From: Theristus sp. LFF4_11
Lineage: Eukaryota > Nematoda > Chromadorea > Monhysterida > Xyalidae
Assembly: GCA_030248135.1 (NCBI GenBank)
Contig: JASANC010005309.1
Span: 62,001-126,000, forward strand
DNA: 64,000 bases
Direction of reading: 5' to 3'
The notes beneath the pieces are model-generated. The model ran no database searches. It was not told the origin of the DNA and was given only the letters and a program-made list of their open reading frames with translations. The position numbers were made by a program, and so were the translations under genes. Below are positions 53,895-64,000 of the stretch, piece after piece; position 1 is the stretch's first letter; every line of letters begins with the position of its first letter.

Positions 53895-55411
53895 TAGGGA
53901 TGGATCCGGCAAATTTGCCGGAATCCGGGCCGGACCCGGCAAAAGCCCATTCCGGCCGGGCCGGATCCGGCAAAAATTGCCGGAATCCGGACCGGAATGG
54001 CCTTTTTATGTCTAAAAAACATATACGCACATTTCATCGCTTCTTCATCACATTTTTAGCATAAAACAGCACTGACACAGAAACAAAGTCAGCAAGACAC
54101 AGCACGTGAACCAACCAAAAATTACAACAACAACAATTGACAAAATTCACATCGCATAGGGATAATCAAGTGCTGGCAACACTCCATTCAGAAACATGAC
54201 CTTTTCGGCGTTCTCAGTTGACAGACGAGATCGGCTGTACACAAACACCTGCCTGGCTTCAGAGAACATTCGTTCGCTTGCCACGCTTGTTGGTAGCGGT
54301 GCCAGGTATCTGCGCGCGATTGTCGATAGTTTGGGGTATTTAGACGAGTTCAGCCGCCAAAAGTCTAGCATTAGATCACTTTTGTCCGGTTCGTCGATAA
54401 AAACATCCGACTCGTACATATTCATTTCGTCGCGCAGTTCGTCTTCGAGACTGGATTCGCCTGACGGGTTGCGCGGTCGCGCAGCGTGAAACTCGATGCC
54501 TCCGTAGAGGCCAGTCGATTTCTTTTTTGGTTCGGGCTCGCGTTCACTTTCGTTATCGTCGTTGTTTGCAATCTCGGATGTATCGTCGCAGTTTGTGGGC
54601 GTATCCGGTCGTTTCAAGATTTTCTTTGCAATGTGAAGTAGTTCACAACGAATCGCGCCTTCATTTTCGAAGATGACTGCAGTATTCTTGAATCGCGGAT
54701 CAACGTACGTGGCCATGATGTTGGATTCGTTGTGGAAACGCGCACGGAAGCGTGTGTCGATGCTGGTCAGCAGCGTTTTTTTCGTCGTACCAATGCCACT
54801 CGCATCGACTTGTTCGATGCGCTGCTTCAGTGCGCAAACGGCGGGCAACACCATTGAAATGGATTCGTCGTCTCGTGGATTCGTCGTTGGGGTTGTTTAT
54901 CGGGTTTTAGGGGATCACGGCACCCCCGCACACCCATGGTAACACACGTCGCTAAAATCGCTGATGTTCTGGGGCTCACAAAAAAATCAACTGTTTGACA
55001 GCTACTGACCAACGAAGATGGCTGATTTAAAAAAAAACTGCTATTGTTCATCAACAACGTCGGCCAAAAGCTGACAGCCACGTTTTTTAAAATGGACGAT
55101 GCTGCACATAAGTTTACCACTCAAGACAAAAGCAGTGAACCATTTACCATTGAACGGAACACTAAACTAAAGAAACGCTCACTGATCACGTGTCAAATGC
55201 ACAACAACAAAACCAACAAAGCACCGAAACAAATTTGTCAAACCATTGAACAGCTCTGAAACGGAGGAATCAACTGGTTAATTCGCGGGTCTCGGCCATT
55301 CCGGCCGGATCCGGCCGGATCCGGCAAAATTGCGCCGGAATCCGGACCGGATCCGGATCCAATTTTAGGCGCCGGAATCCGGAATCCGGACCGGAACCGG
55401 CTCCATCCCTA
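53895..55411. mobile_element. hAT transposon, 1,517 bp, internally deleted
   Basis: Ends TAGGGATGGATCCGG / CCGGCTCCATCCCTA, flanked by the exact 8-bp duplication GTCCCCAA (53887-53894 and 55412-55419). About 100 bases at each end are packed with CCGGAATCCGGA/GGATCCGG motifs in both orientations, probably transposase binding sites. A transposase C-terminus is encoded on the minus strand (54147-54854). The N-terminal zinc-finger and catalytic parts are missing, so the element is a deletion derivative. The exact duplication and full-length ends suggest recent movement. Confidence 0.96.
54147..54854 (-). pseudogene. hAT transposase C-terminal remnant (hATC dimerisation domain)
   Basis: The 235-codon open frame ends with LAPLPTSVASERMFSEA and SRSRLSTENAEKVMFL, the conserved hAT C-terminal dimerisation region (Ser-x-ERxFS core). 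Upstream there is a DPRFK motif and an acidic linker, as in ZBED/hAT transposases. Full hAT transposases are 500-700 residues with a BED zinc finger and an RNase-H-like fold, and the first two thirds are absent. Upstream sequence to 55211 is interrupted by stops in all minus-strand frames. It is unlikely to be active alone. Confidence 0.9.
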
Positions 55412-55419
55412 GTCCCCAA

Positions 55420-56842
55420 TCAGCGCACGACCTGGTGCAATCAACAGATTCAATTTGTTGCGTAGTTTCGCGTGTTCCGCCGTATTTTGCATCTTCTGTT
55501 TTGTAAAGTTTTGTGGTTTTTCTCATTTGGGGTTGATAAGATTTTAAGAACCAACTTTTTATTCTTGGCTTGTTTTTTCGTTTCAAATTCATCCTTAGCC
55601 ACACACAACGACTATTTTCACATGAACATTCGGTGGAGTGCGGAATCCAAATTGAGACCAATGAAGCTGAGGTGCGAATTTGAAATTGAAAATTATTCTG
55701 AATTTCTGGTATATGGAGTTTTATCAAAAAAAAAAACATTTAGGCGAACTACTTTAAAACATTTTGTTGCAGAACTTGTCGCTTTTATATTAACTATTAT
55801 GAGGGGAATTTCAATGTCAGGTCCAGATGGGCTTATCCGGAAGCCAAAACTGTGGGTCTACGAAGTACGGTAGCTGTCGTATCTTTGGTCTCGACACACA
55901 ACATTTCGGTTCAACATTCGTGATTTTTGGAATGGAATCGAGTGATTTTTTTGAAAAGTTTTACGAAATTGTTGGAATGATTTTTCTTATCGATCAGAGA
56001 CGTTTAATATATAAAATCGTGTCAAGACCGAATACGCTGCATTGACCCATAGTTTCGGCGTTTGGCACAAAAGTTTGTTTGCTAAAATCTGTTAGATTTT
56101 GCTGAAGTCATTGTAATTTCTCCGCCAGGCTTATCGCATGTTTTTTTGTTCACCAGAAATTTTTGTCGCGGCGACAAATTGCTGAATATGGTGAATGGCG
56201 CTGAAATGTATGTGGTGACGTTGTTACTTCTGACAGGTTCTAGCAGGCAAACGTTATATGATACGTGTATAGCAGCTTTATATATTTTTTGAGACAACTG
56301 CGATTTTTCAGGAGTTTTGTGAGAATGAAAGATTATTCTGTCATATGTTTGGTTGCCTTTTGTTTTCAGTTAGCGCCTTTGTCGTAAAATTTTGTTAGTT
56401 TTTGTGGTTGAAAGATTTTTTAATGCCCTTATCGACTTAGTTTTTTCAACAATAATTCCATTTTTTGTATTTCCGATCATTTTGCTGATAAAAAACCTCG
56501 TTCAAATTCATTATCAACGTTGTTTTGGTTTTCCAGCATTATCCTTCCTTTTTTACATATTTTTTTATCATTTACATATTGTGAAACTTTTTGCAATTTT
56601 CCAATTGTTCCTCACTTATTTCTGTTTCTACGAACTGTAAATAGGAAATAGTTAGATATTATTAATAACTGCATAATAAATTCAAATGGAGAAATGTGAA
56701 ATGAAGATGAATGAAGAAGAACTTGGCGGGTTCCTAAAATGAAGTCGTAAACACTGCAGTCCGCGAGAACAGCGGGATATTTTGTGACAAATGCCAATGA
56801 ACGCAACTTTACCACAATCAAGCATCAAATCAACAGAGTAAA
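55420..56842. other. Intergenic region upstream of TSC2
   Basis: AT-rich sequence with no recognised coding exon and no clear repeat beyond the transposon end. The TSC2 promoter and 5' UTR should lie in the last few hundred bases. No TATA box was convincing. Confidence 0.55.
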
Positions 56843-59800
56843 ATGACCGAGCGAAAACAATCGACTGGTGCTAACAGCAACAGCAACATCAACAGGAACA
56901 ATGGCAACCGCTCCGGCTCTGGTCTAAGTGGTCGCAGAACGGCTGAGCCACTGCAATCGCAGCAAGCATTCCAAACTGCCTCTGGCCACCCGCAAACCGG
57001 AGGCGTGAATCGGCTGATAAAAAATCTTTTTCGTCGCACGACGAGTGCGTCCAGTGACGGCGCCACACCGCACAGGGTTTGTTGGTTTGTTTTTGTGTTT
57101 TTTTAATAATTTTGTGCGCATTTGGCGTCATGTAGAGTGTGTTTGCTTGAACCTGTCACTTTTTTAACAGAATATAGAGCTCGCGAACGAATGAGATCGG
57201 AGTTTATTCTGCGAATAAAAGGGCAGAGGTTTAAACAAACGCACTGTACTGGTTGACTGGGTAACATTACATTAACCAATCAACGTGTGGCTCGTGTGTT
57301 GTACGAATTCAGTTAGTGATCCGTTGGTCAGAAAGAGCAGCGTCAGTTTTTTTTGACACGCGAATTCAATGCGGCGCTGCTGGTAATTCCAAAAAAACGA
57401 AACACATTAGGACTAACACACATGTGGTGTGCGTAGCCTGTGTGTTTGTTGAACACATGGCATTGTCCCACTGCACAGTATCACTGAAAACACGCGCACA
57501 CACACACATCTAATACAAGGTGGACGTTCTTCAGCCGAGGACTTTTTTGCCAAATGAAACAACCAAAGGAAGATGCAAGATTTTCTTCAACAAACGTGGA
57601 TCGTGGAAGTTAAAAAAGCGTTTTCTTTCGGTCTCAGACCGGTAAATCGAGCGGCGACCCATTGGCATCGTCGCGTGTTACACCGATCGAATTGGACGTC
57701 TGGCGAAAACTGCACCCGGCTGCTTGTTTTCATCTGAGCAACGACGACGACGGTGGCAGTGGCACTGCGGAGTTCGGTGGACACGAGAATCGTTTCGAAA
57801 CTAATGAACACGAGCTGGTCGAGCGACTGAAGGCAGTGCAGACGGTGCTCGGGTTGGTTGGGGTCGGGCGTCGAAGTCAGGCTCTGTTGTTGTTATTGTT
57901 CAGTGCTGCGCCACTGGCAAAAGGTACGGTATGGCCGAATAAATAAAGGCGCGTTTAGCAATTAGTTTTTTGTGCGTACGCACGGACACGACACGTAAAA
58001 ATGGCCACGCGATTTGGAAATCGTGTCGTGTGTGCTATCTTAATGCATTACGGACACGATCAGTTTGCGCACGGGATTTAGAACGACGTTTGTGCGTACG
58101 GACGAAAAACTAAATGGTGTTTCCGCCTTAAGGCAGTGCATCAAGGCGGGATCAGTCGCAGACTAGGAGTTGTATCTTTCAAAAATTCCAACATAATTCG
58201 TAATCATGTGTGCAAGAGAGAAAGAATGAACAGAATAGCACGAAGAATCAATTGGTTTAAAAAACCACGTAAAATTTGACACACAATTGGGTTTCTGAAG
58301 GTCTTGTTTCTGTCATTCAAATTTCGCGCGCTCCTTGCACTCTGAAAAAAAGCTGCCATGTTTAGTCGTCCATACCGTATGTATCGCACCAATCTGCGTA
58401 TCTCATGCTGTCTTAACAGGTTATACGGAGCATCCTGCGTTCTTGTGAAATAAAATGAATGAATGAATGTCGGCTAGGCTCCATGGAAAACGCAAGAAAA
58501 TGTGCCCCGTGCAAAACTGCAGAGCAACAAAATCGAACCCGGAGAAAACTTTCAGGGTCGCACAGAAACATGCGCTCGACAGTGATTCGTTGGACGCGTT
58601 GTGGGTGGCGACCAATGATTTGTTTGGTTGGTCTCTGATTTTCGCCAAGATTTCAAAAATTTTGAGGTTTTGGTTGGATGGTTCCGGTTCAGTTTTGTCT
58701 GCACTTACCGGTGCCAGAAATTTGAATGTATGATTCTCCGCGGTGGTTTGATTTGGAGATGCAACCTCAAGTCCCGCTCGGTCGTGCGGTGGGGGTCCAC
58801 TGGTGAACCTGAACCGGCTCTCGATTTCGGTGACAGACGATCTATAAGTCCCCCCCCCCCTCCCACCCCAAAGCGACGAAAGAACGTTGAAGAAACCCGC
58901 AAAATGAAACTAATAAAATTGTTTCAGACGCACCCGAAACGACCAGCAGCAACGACGACAATGACGGCGGTCACCTGGTGCAGTTGCTCTGGACGAATGT
59001 CTGCCAGCAGCAGTTCGCTCGTCTCTCGGTCGAACTACGCGCGCAGCAGTTCTTCACGATCGCCGCCTGCTATCATCGAATTCGACAGAATTTTGGCGCG
59101 AATTTGAACAACGCTTTCGAGTCGACCAGCAGCATTGCGCCGCCGGGCGAGGCGGGACTTCGCTTTCTGCCGCATTCGAACTCAGCGACCAATCAGCGTT
59201 CGTCGGCGCAGTCGACTGTGGCGAAAATGGTGCGGCTCTTTGATTGGCTCGCGAGTTTGACGCAGCGCGGCGTTGCGACGGGCGGCTTCAGTGAGCCGAT
59301 GATTGAGTTGGTCGTGCTGTGGCTCGACGATTTGCTGCAGATGGACGTCGGAGGAGACGAGCTGGCGGCGACGACCGCCAGACTGGTTTGGATTTGTGAA
59401 TTTTTTCTAATTTTTGAATTTCAGGTTTGGTTTTGGACGGAAAATCTCAAGTAACATCGCAAGAAAATGAAAAGAAAAACCGAAAAACCAACCGTCAGTC
59501 AGTCAGTCAGTTTTATTCTGCAGTGCACGGGCACAATGTCAGAGAAGGTGTAAGAAGACACCATGAGTAAGGCAAGCGAAACCGTGAATCGACGACGCTT
59601 TGCAGCAACGCAGCCTGCTGCGCGTGCAGTGCGCGCTGATCGAGCACAACGGCGTGCACGTGTCGGCGCAGCGGTGCGCGCTCATTCTCGACCGCCTCTC
59701 GTCGCTGGCGGTTCGCGTTCAATGCGAGCAGCCGGCGGCGGCCGCGGCCGGCAAATCCGGCCCGTTTCAGCGTGACCGCGACGCGGCAAACGACGACGAA

Positions 59801-62800
59801 AACCGCAGCAGCCAGCAGACGCCGACCGACGAGCAGCAGCAGCGAACGAACGCCGAGCTGCTGGACGCGATCGTGAACACGCTGGAGCGACTGGTGCTGC
59901 ATGCGGTCGTCGAGCACGCGGCGCTCAAGCAGGCCGTCCTGCTGCTGTGTCATCTCGTGAACGCGCATGCTGTTTGTCAGCGGTGCTGGCGACTCGCGCG
60001 ATCGCTGCTCACCGGACACCGCGGTTAGACTGACGGCGGGCAGGAGGTTTTCAGTGCAACTGCAACGGTTTGCGTCGCTGGGCAGAGAGAGCCGGCGCCG
60101 TCGGGATTGATTGGCTGGAAACCTTGCTTAGGTTTCGGTTACCTGAAAAAAATCCAGTTTTACGGATTCTGTGGCAGTTCGCAATCCCAACGATTCGCCA
60201 TATTCCGTGTATATAAGCGTGCACCTAAAAAACTGCAGACCCGATAGTGAACATCTCGCGCAGCCACTTGCAGGCTTCATCGTGGTCGACCTACTATGCC
60301 AACTGTTCGAGTCGTCCGCCGACTGGCCACCGATGGTCGTTCGCGGTGCCGTGTATTTCCTCGGCATGGGACTCTGGGGATCGCAGCGCGTCGATCTGGC
60401 TGGTAGTTTCACAGTTTGGTTTTTTGGATTTGCAGCGCATTGTGTTTGTGTTTGATGGTATGAATTGTGTTTGTGTCTGAGCAGCGGTCCTTGTCGTTGA
60501 TGGTGTGGTTTAGTATCACACCATGAGGTGTGACAGCACAAACCGTGATACCGCTTTTTTGACAATTTTGAATTGCCGCGTTAGGCATGAAACTGATTTC
60601 CAATCGATGCGCGCATTGAGCCGCAGTCGCAGAACCAGGAAAAACAATACCAGTTTTATGAACTAGTTGAGCTGAAATAAGAAAAAAATACAGTCATTTC
60701 TATATATCATGTGAAATTAGCTGATTGGTTGACGACCACGTGATGCTAGCATGATGTGGTGAAGGCGGAGTCTGTCTTGCACATAAAGCATGTATCATCA
60801 CGTGGTAACCAACCAATCAGCTAACTGCATGTTATGTAGAAGCAAAACTGCGCACTGTTCTGCGGTTGTTCCCAGGCAGCGTGTCCCCTGCCACCGTGCT
60901 ACCGTATCTCGACCTCGCGTTACGCTGCGATTCGCCCGTGGTCGCCTACGAAGTCCTGGTATGCCTCCACCGACTCGTGACGAAATTCGGTGCCTCGCTG
61001 CAGCTCTTAACGTGGACTTGTCTCATTCAAATCCTGGAAACTGTCGCGAGACAGTTCGTTTTAACGTCGACTGCGCGAGACGAGAACGCTGAAACGCCAT
61101 CGGCTACGTTTGCGGTCGGTTGTATTTGGGTCGTTTTGGTAGCTTGGTGATTGATTGACTGGCTTTGTTAGCAGTGTGGTCAAAAAATGCATCAACTCGA
61201 AATCGACTGCATTTAAATAAACAATTTGACTATTCAAGTTTCAAGTTTTGCAAATCTTGCCTGTTGAGTGGCTGTCTGCAATCACAAATGTCCAATCGGT
61301 TTCCAATCAACTGGTTACAAGAATAACTCATAAACTGCAAATCTCTCTTGAGCTGCTGCCAAGCGTTTCGTCTCCACCAGCGCCACAAGACAAAACGCAC
61401 GCACACTGCTGCAGATCTCGCCCTCCGCCATCGGTGTCGTCATGAACGAGCCGATGAACGCGCCCAGCCGCACACCGAGCAGCTCGCACCGATCGACAGA
61501 CAGCATCACGCAGCTGTTCAATCTGATCTTGACCGATGTTGAGACGCTGAACGACGCACAGAAGTACGGCGGCTCCGTCGAGCGCCTGTTTCGCCTGGTC
61601 GAGGTGTGCGCGCACCGGCGCTCCGAGCAGTCCGTGCTGCGATTGGTCGCGTATCGTGCCGCCGCCGTCAGCGCACATCGACAGGAATGGCTGCAGTTGC
61701 TGCTGAGACTGATGCAACATGTCAGTTTTTGGGTTGGTATTTTGTTCGGTTTCGACACGATCCAACTGTTCACATCTCTGACTGTTGGCGTAGAGCGTGT
61801 CCGGGGCAGATTCCTTTGACATTGTGCTCCGTGGCACCGCAGTACTTGCACTGCTTGACGGTACGGTAGCTGGACTCGTGTGATTATGAAATTGGGTGGG
61901 TACCCACGGGGAAAAACCGCAAACCCGGCCGGAGCAAATCGCCGGAAGACGGATTTTGTGCGACCAAGCTTTTTTGGAAATCATGCGCTGCGGTTTGCGT
62001 GGTACTCAATCGACTGAACGTCACGTGTACACGCCGTTGCGTTGCGTTCCCCAACAACTTTTTTTCACCTTTTTCCTTTGTTGTTATAATTTTTCGACTA
62101 TTGTAGTACTACTTGAACGACCGGCGTGTCGCGTTGCGAATCAAGGCGCTTCGGGTGTTGCGCAATGTGTTCCAGGAGAATCGCCAACTGCACGCGCATG
62201 AGATCGTCGAAACGGTGGTGTTGAACACGCTCAATGTTAGTGGAATGTAATCAGCACTGCAAACACTCTCGCCACGTGAACCGTTCATACTGACGTACGA
62301 TTTATACGGCACGTCACGTCGAGTTTATCTCGTGTTTTAGGCTAGGAGCTAGCTTTCAGCCTCGCTTTATTGCTAAAGGAACGAACGAACGGTGATTTTA
62401 GGCAATGTTTTTCGGCCGGGGCTAACCCAGAAAAACGTAGAACGACGTCGAGTAGGGTGCCCAACGAGTTTCCTCTGTCATTAAGTGCCTATACACCCCT
62501 CGGCGGGTCTCGATCCCCCGAACGCACAGACAAGGGTCTAACGAACTACCACCCAGGCCACCAGGATGATGACGAAAGAACACTAGTGATAGAATGATAG
62601 AATGGGCAGATAATTACGACTTCTGTGCTCACGGCAGACCGTTTCGAGCGAGTCGAACGCCGAAGTGCAGGAGACGGCGCTCGTGCTGCTGTGTGACATG
62701 GCGGACGCGCTGATGACGTCATCGGGTGACGTCACCTCGGTGTCAGTGGCGTCAGCTGCCAACACAGCAGCAACATCCAAGCGAAAAGCACGCCCGACGT

Positions 62801-63930
62801 CGACTGCACTCGAATCAACAGACGCTGGCAATCGAACGTTTGTGCAACTGGTCGAGTTGATCATGGACGCGTTGATTGCGCCGTTGCAGCGGATGCCGAT
62901 CGGTGCACAGGAGCGGCGAGGTTCGGCCGAGGGGGGGGGGCGAATTGGCAACGGAAAATCGTCGTAACTAAAACGAACTTAAAACTCAGGGACAGTTGCG
63001 TGATTGCATGTTCGCTGATTGCTCTGATTTCCATTGATTGGACCGCTCGAATGAATGCTGATTGGTGGACAGGGGAGGCCGAGAAAATGATTGGCTGCTT
63101 TTGAATTGCGCTCACTGATTGGGTCGAAAAAGTTTTTTCTAAAGACAGTGCCCTCTGTTACAAACAGCTGAATAACTGGCGCAGTCACAACGAGAACCAC
63201 GCACGCACGCTCTTCTGCAACAGCACATGTGTGCGCTTGACCGCAACAGTCTGCACTGCCTTGAGACGAGCGTTCTGCGAGCCAATCAGCTCGCCTTATT
63301 TGAATTGTTGATGACATTATTTTTCAAAACCGATCGTGTATGCGCTGTCTCCAGTGACAAAAAGGCTTTTTTCTGAAACAGGCGACTGTAATAACACCGT
63401 GCAACTGGAGCAGTGGATACATCTCAGTGAATTGGTCGTGGGACAGTTACGCACGATGCTACGCGACCGTTGGACTCGCCTGCCCGCGGAATATGCGCTC
63501 ACCCTGTACGGCGCGTTGATCACGCTGCTGTGCACAATGTACGGTCGACGAGTGGCCGATGAGACGGCGGGAGCGCTGCGGTTGAAGCTGATTGGTGGGT
63601 CGGCGGTTTTTTGGCGAGAAATTTTTGAAACTTTCCGGGATTTTTATTTTGTCAATATTAGATATCCCATCGTCGGATGGTCTGCGCGCATTACGATTTT
63701 GAAAGAGCATCAAAATTGGTAAATGAAAACACAACTTTTTTTTGGTTGTTGTCAGAATCGATATTCTCAATCCGCTGTCGACCGAACAAAAAAACGCTCG
63801 GCATACGAGCGACGGGTGACGACACGATGGTGGTCTACAGTCCGTTCATTGTGTGCGGCCATTGTTGTGGTGCGGATGCGGCCGAGAAAATCGGCGAGAA
63901 CACCGCCGCGGAAGACAGTTTGTTCACGGT
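56843..63930 (+). CDS. TSC2: TSC2 (tuberin), N-terminal half; continues past the right edge
   Basis: Tuberin, with TSC1, forms the GTPase-activating complex that turns off Rheb and so restrains mTORC1 at the lysosome. Exons: 56843-57076, 57638-57923, 58353-58419 (tentative), 58556-58626, 58928-59385, 59606-60023, 60274-60402, 60876-61114, 61415-61720, 62107-62235, 62638-62920, 63382-63594 and 63757 to about 63928, roughly 1,000 residues in phase. Matching tuberin blocks: CQRCWRLARSLL, MVVRGAVYFLGMGLWGSQR, RLVEVCAHRRSEQSVLRLVAYRA, RIKALRVLRNVF, MVVYSPFIVCGHC. These cover the N-terminal HEAT region that binds TSC1. The C-terminal GAP domain is outside the window. The first exon encodes a Ser/Asn/Gln-rich leader not found in vertebrate tuberin, and Ser/Thr/Gln-rich inserts appear in exons 59606-60023 and 62638-62920. 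The start ATG is the first in a long open exon. Confidence 0.93.
57135..57246. mobile_element. Tc1/mariner-like MITE, 112 bp
   Basis: Ends GAGTGTGTTTGCTTGAACC / GGTTTAAACAAACGCACTG are inverted repeats flanked by TA on both sides (57133-57134 and 57247-57248). Related ends (CAGTGTGTTTGTCTAAACCTG) occur near 18766 and (GTCTGTTTGTTTAAACCTGTC) near 16627, inside PSME4. It lies in TSC2 intron 1. Confidence 0.75.
57947..58128. mobile_element. MITE with TAA target-site duplication, 182 bp
   Basis: The left end AGGCGCGTTTAGCAATTAGT and right end ACTAAATGGTGTTTCCGCCT form imperfect inverted repeats, with GTGCGTACG motifs just inside both. TAA flanks both sides (57944-57946 and 58129-58131), as for the palindromic MITE at 6546, suggesting the same PIF/Harbinger-type mechanism. 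It lies in a TSC2 intron. Confidence 0.75.
60545..60655. repeat. Dispersed repeat, three loci in the window (locus 3)
   Basis: Opposite-strand relative of 16104-16205 and 36085-36190, sharing TTTTGAATTGCCGCGTTAGGC and ATGCGCGCATTGAG. It lies in a TSC2 intron. Confidence 0.6.
60700..60842. mobile_element. CACGTG/CCAAT MITE family, locus in TSC2
   Basis: Ends ATATCATGTGAAATTAGCTG / CAGCTAACTGCATGTTATG are inverted. Both halves carry the full GCTGATTGG...ACCACGTGATG module (left forward, right reversed), so the copy is nearly palindromic. The middle has AAGGCGGAGTCTG. It lies in the TSC2 intron before exon 60876-61114. Confidence 0.8.
62395..62565 (-). repeat. tRNA-derived SINE with A and B boxes
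   Basis: On the minus strand there is an A-box-like TGGCCTGGGTGGTAG (62546-62560 region) and, 40-odd bases later, a B-box GGGATCGAGACCC (62505-62517), the RNA polymerase III internal promoter. The downstream body (GTGTATAGGCACTTAATGACAG and CCCTACTCGACG) recurs at 18250-18345. Head plus shared body in two places identifies a SINE. It lies in a TSC2 intron. Confidence 0.78.
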
Positions 63931-64000
63931 TAGCGAGAGAGTTTTTTTTGAAACGTTGTGATTTGGTTTTCGTTTGATGAGATAGCAATAAGTCAGTTTT

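Noticed and set aside
54196..54489. Plus-strand frame across the hAT element
   Set aside because: Antisense shadow of the transposase remnant.
62979..63317. Possible extra TSC2 exon or antisense gene between 62920 and 63382
   Set aside because: The phases of exons 62638-62920 and 63382-63594 join directly and tuberin homology is continuous; a candidate exon near 63169 ends in the wrong phase.

Overview
This is a window of a eukaryotic, almost certainly metazoan (invertebrate) nuclear genome. Genes are split into many short exons with mostly small introns, and five protein-coding genes are recognisable by stitching conserved exons together at splice sites. CEP290, TSC2, PSME4/PA200 and a LAPTM-like tetraspanner together point to a ciliated animal. 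I cannot fix the phylum from sequence alone.

Layout. (1) 145-1511: a minisatellite of about 37-bp units, lying in an intron of the next gene. (2) 1544-20749, minus strand: PSME4 (proteasome activator PA200/Blm10), about 1,876 codons in 34 exons; the last ~180 residues lie off the left edge. (3) 20750-24456: intergenic, dominated by two oppositely oriented ~735-bp non-autonomous DNA transposons. (4) 24457-40968, minus strand: CEP290, apparently complete, about 2,390 residues in 49 exons; one intron carries a transposon nested inside another copy of itself. (5) 41050-43374: a non-autonomous Helitron candidate, followed by about 250 bp of homopolymer sequence that looks like an assembly fault. 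(6) about 43690-48613, plus strand: PSMC1 (Rpt2, 26S proteasome ATPase) with a damaged first exon. (7) 50727-53240, plus strand: a five-exon LAPTM-like four-helix membrane protein. (8) 53895-55411: a hAT transposon with a transposase remnant. (9) 56843 to the right edge, plus strand: the N-terminal half of TSC2 (tuberin).

Functional themes: two proteasome genes (a cap and a base ATPase) lie within 23 kb of each other, and a lysosomal-type membrane protein lies next to TSC2, a lysosome-associated regulator of mTORC1. Both are neighbour observations, not evidence of co-regulation.

Non-coding DNA is rich in small DNA transposons. Many can be delimited to the base by target-site duplications: 8 bp for hAT-like elements, TAA for palindromic elements, TA for mariner-like ones. 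A recurrent CACGTG/CCAAT-bearing MITE sits in many introns, and there is a tRNA-derived SINE in two copies. Splice donors are unusually relaxed, with frequent GTTGGT and two candidate GC donors. Exon edges were read by eye and may be off by 1-2 bases. No novel multi-gene system was identified; the most unusual content is the transposon architecture.
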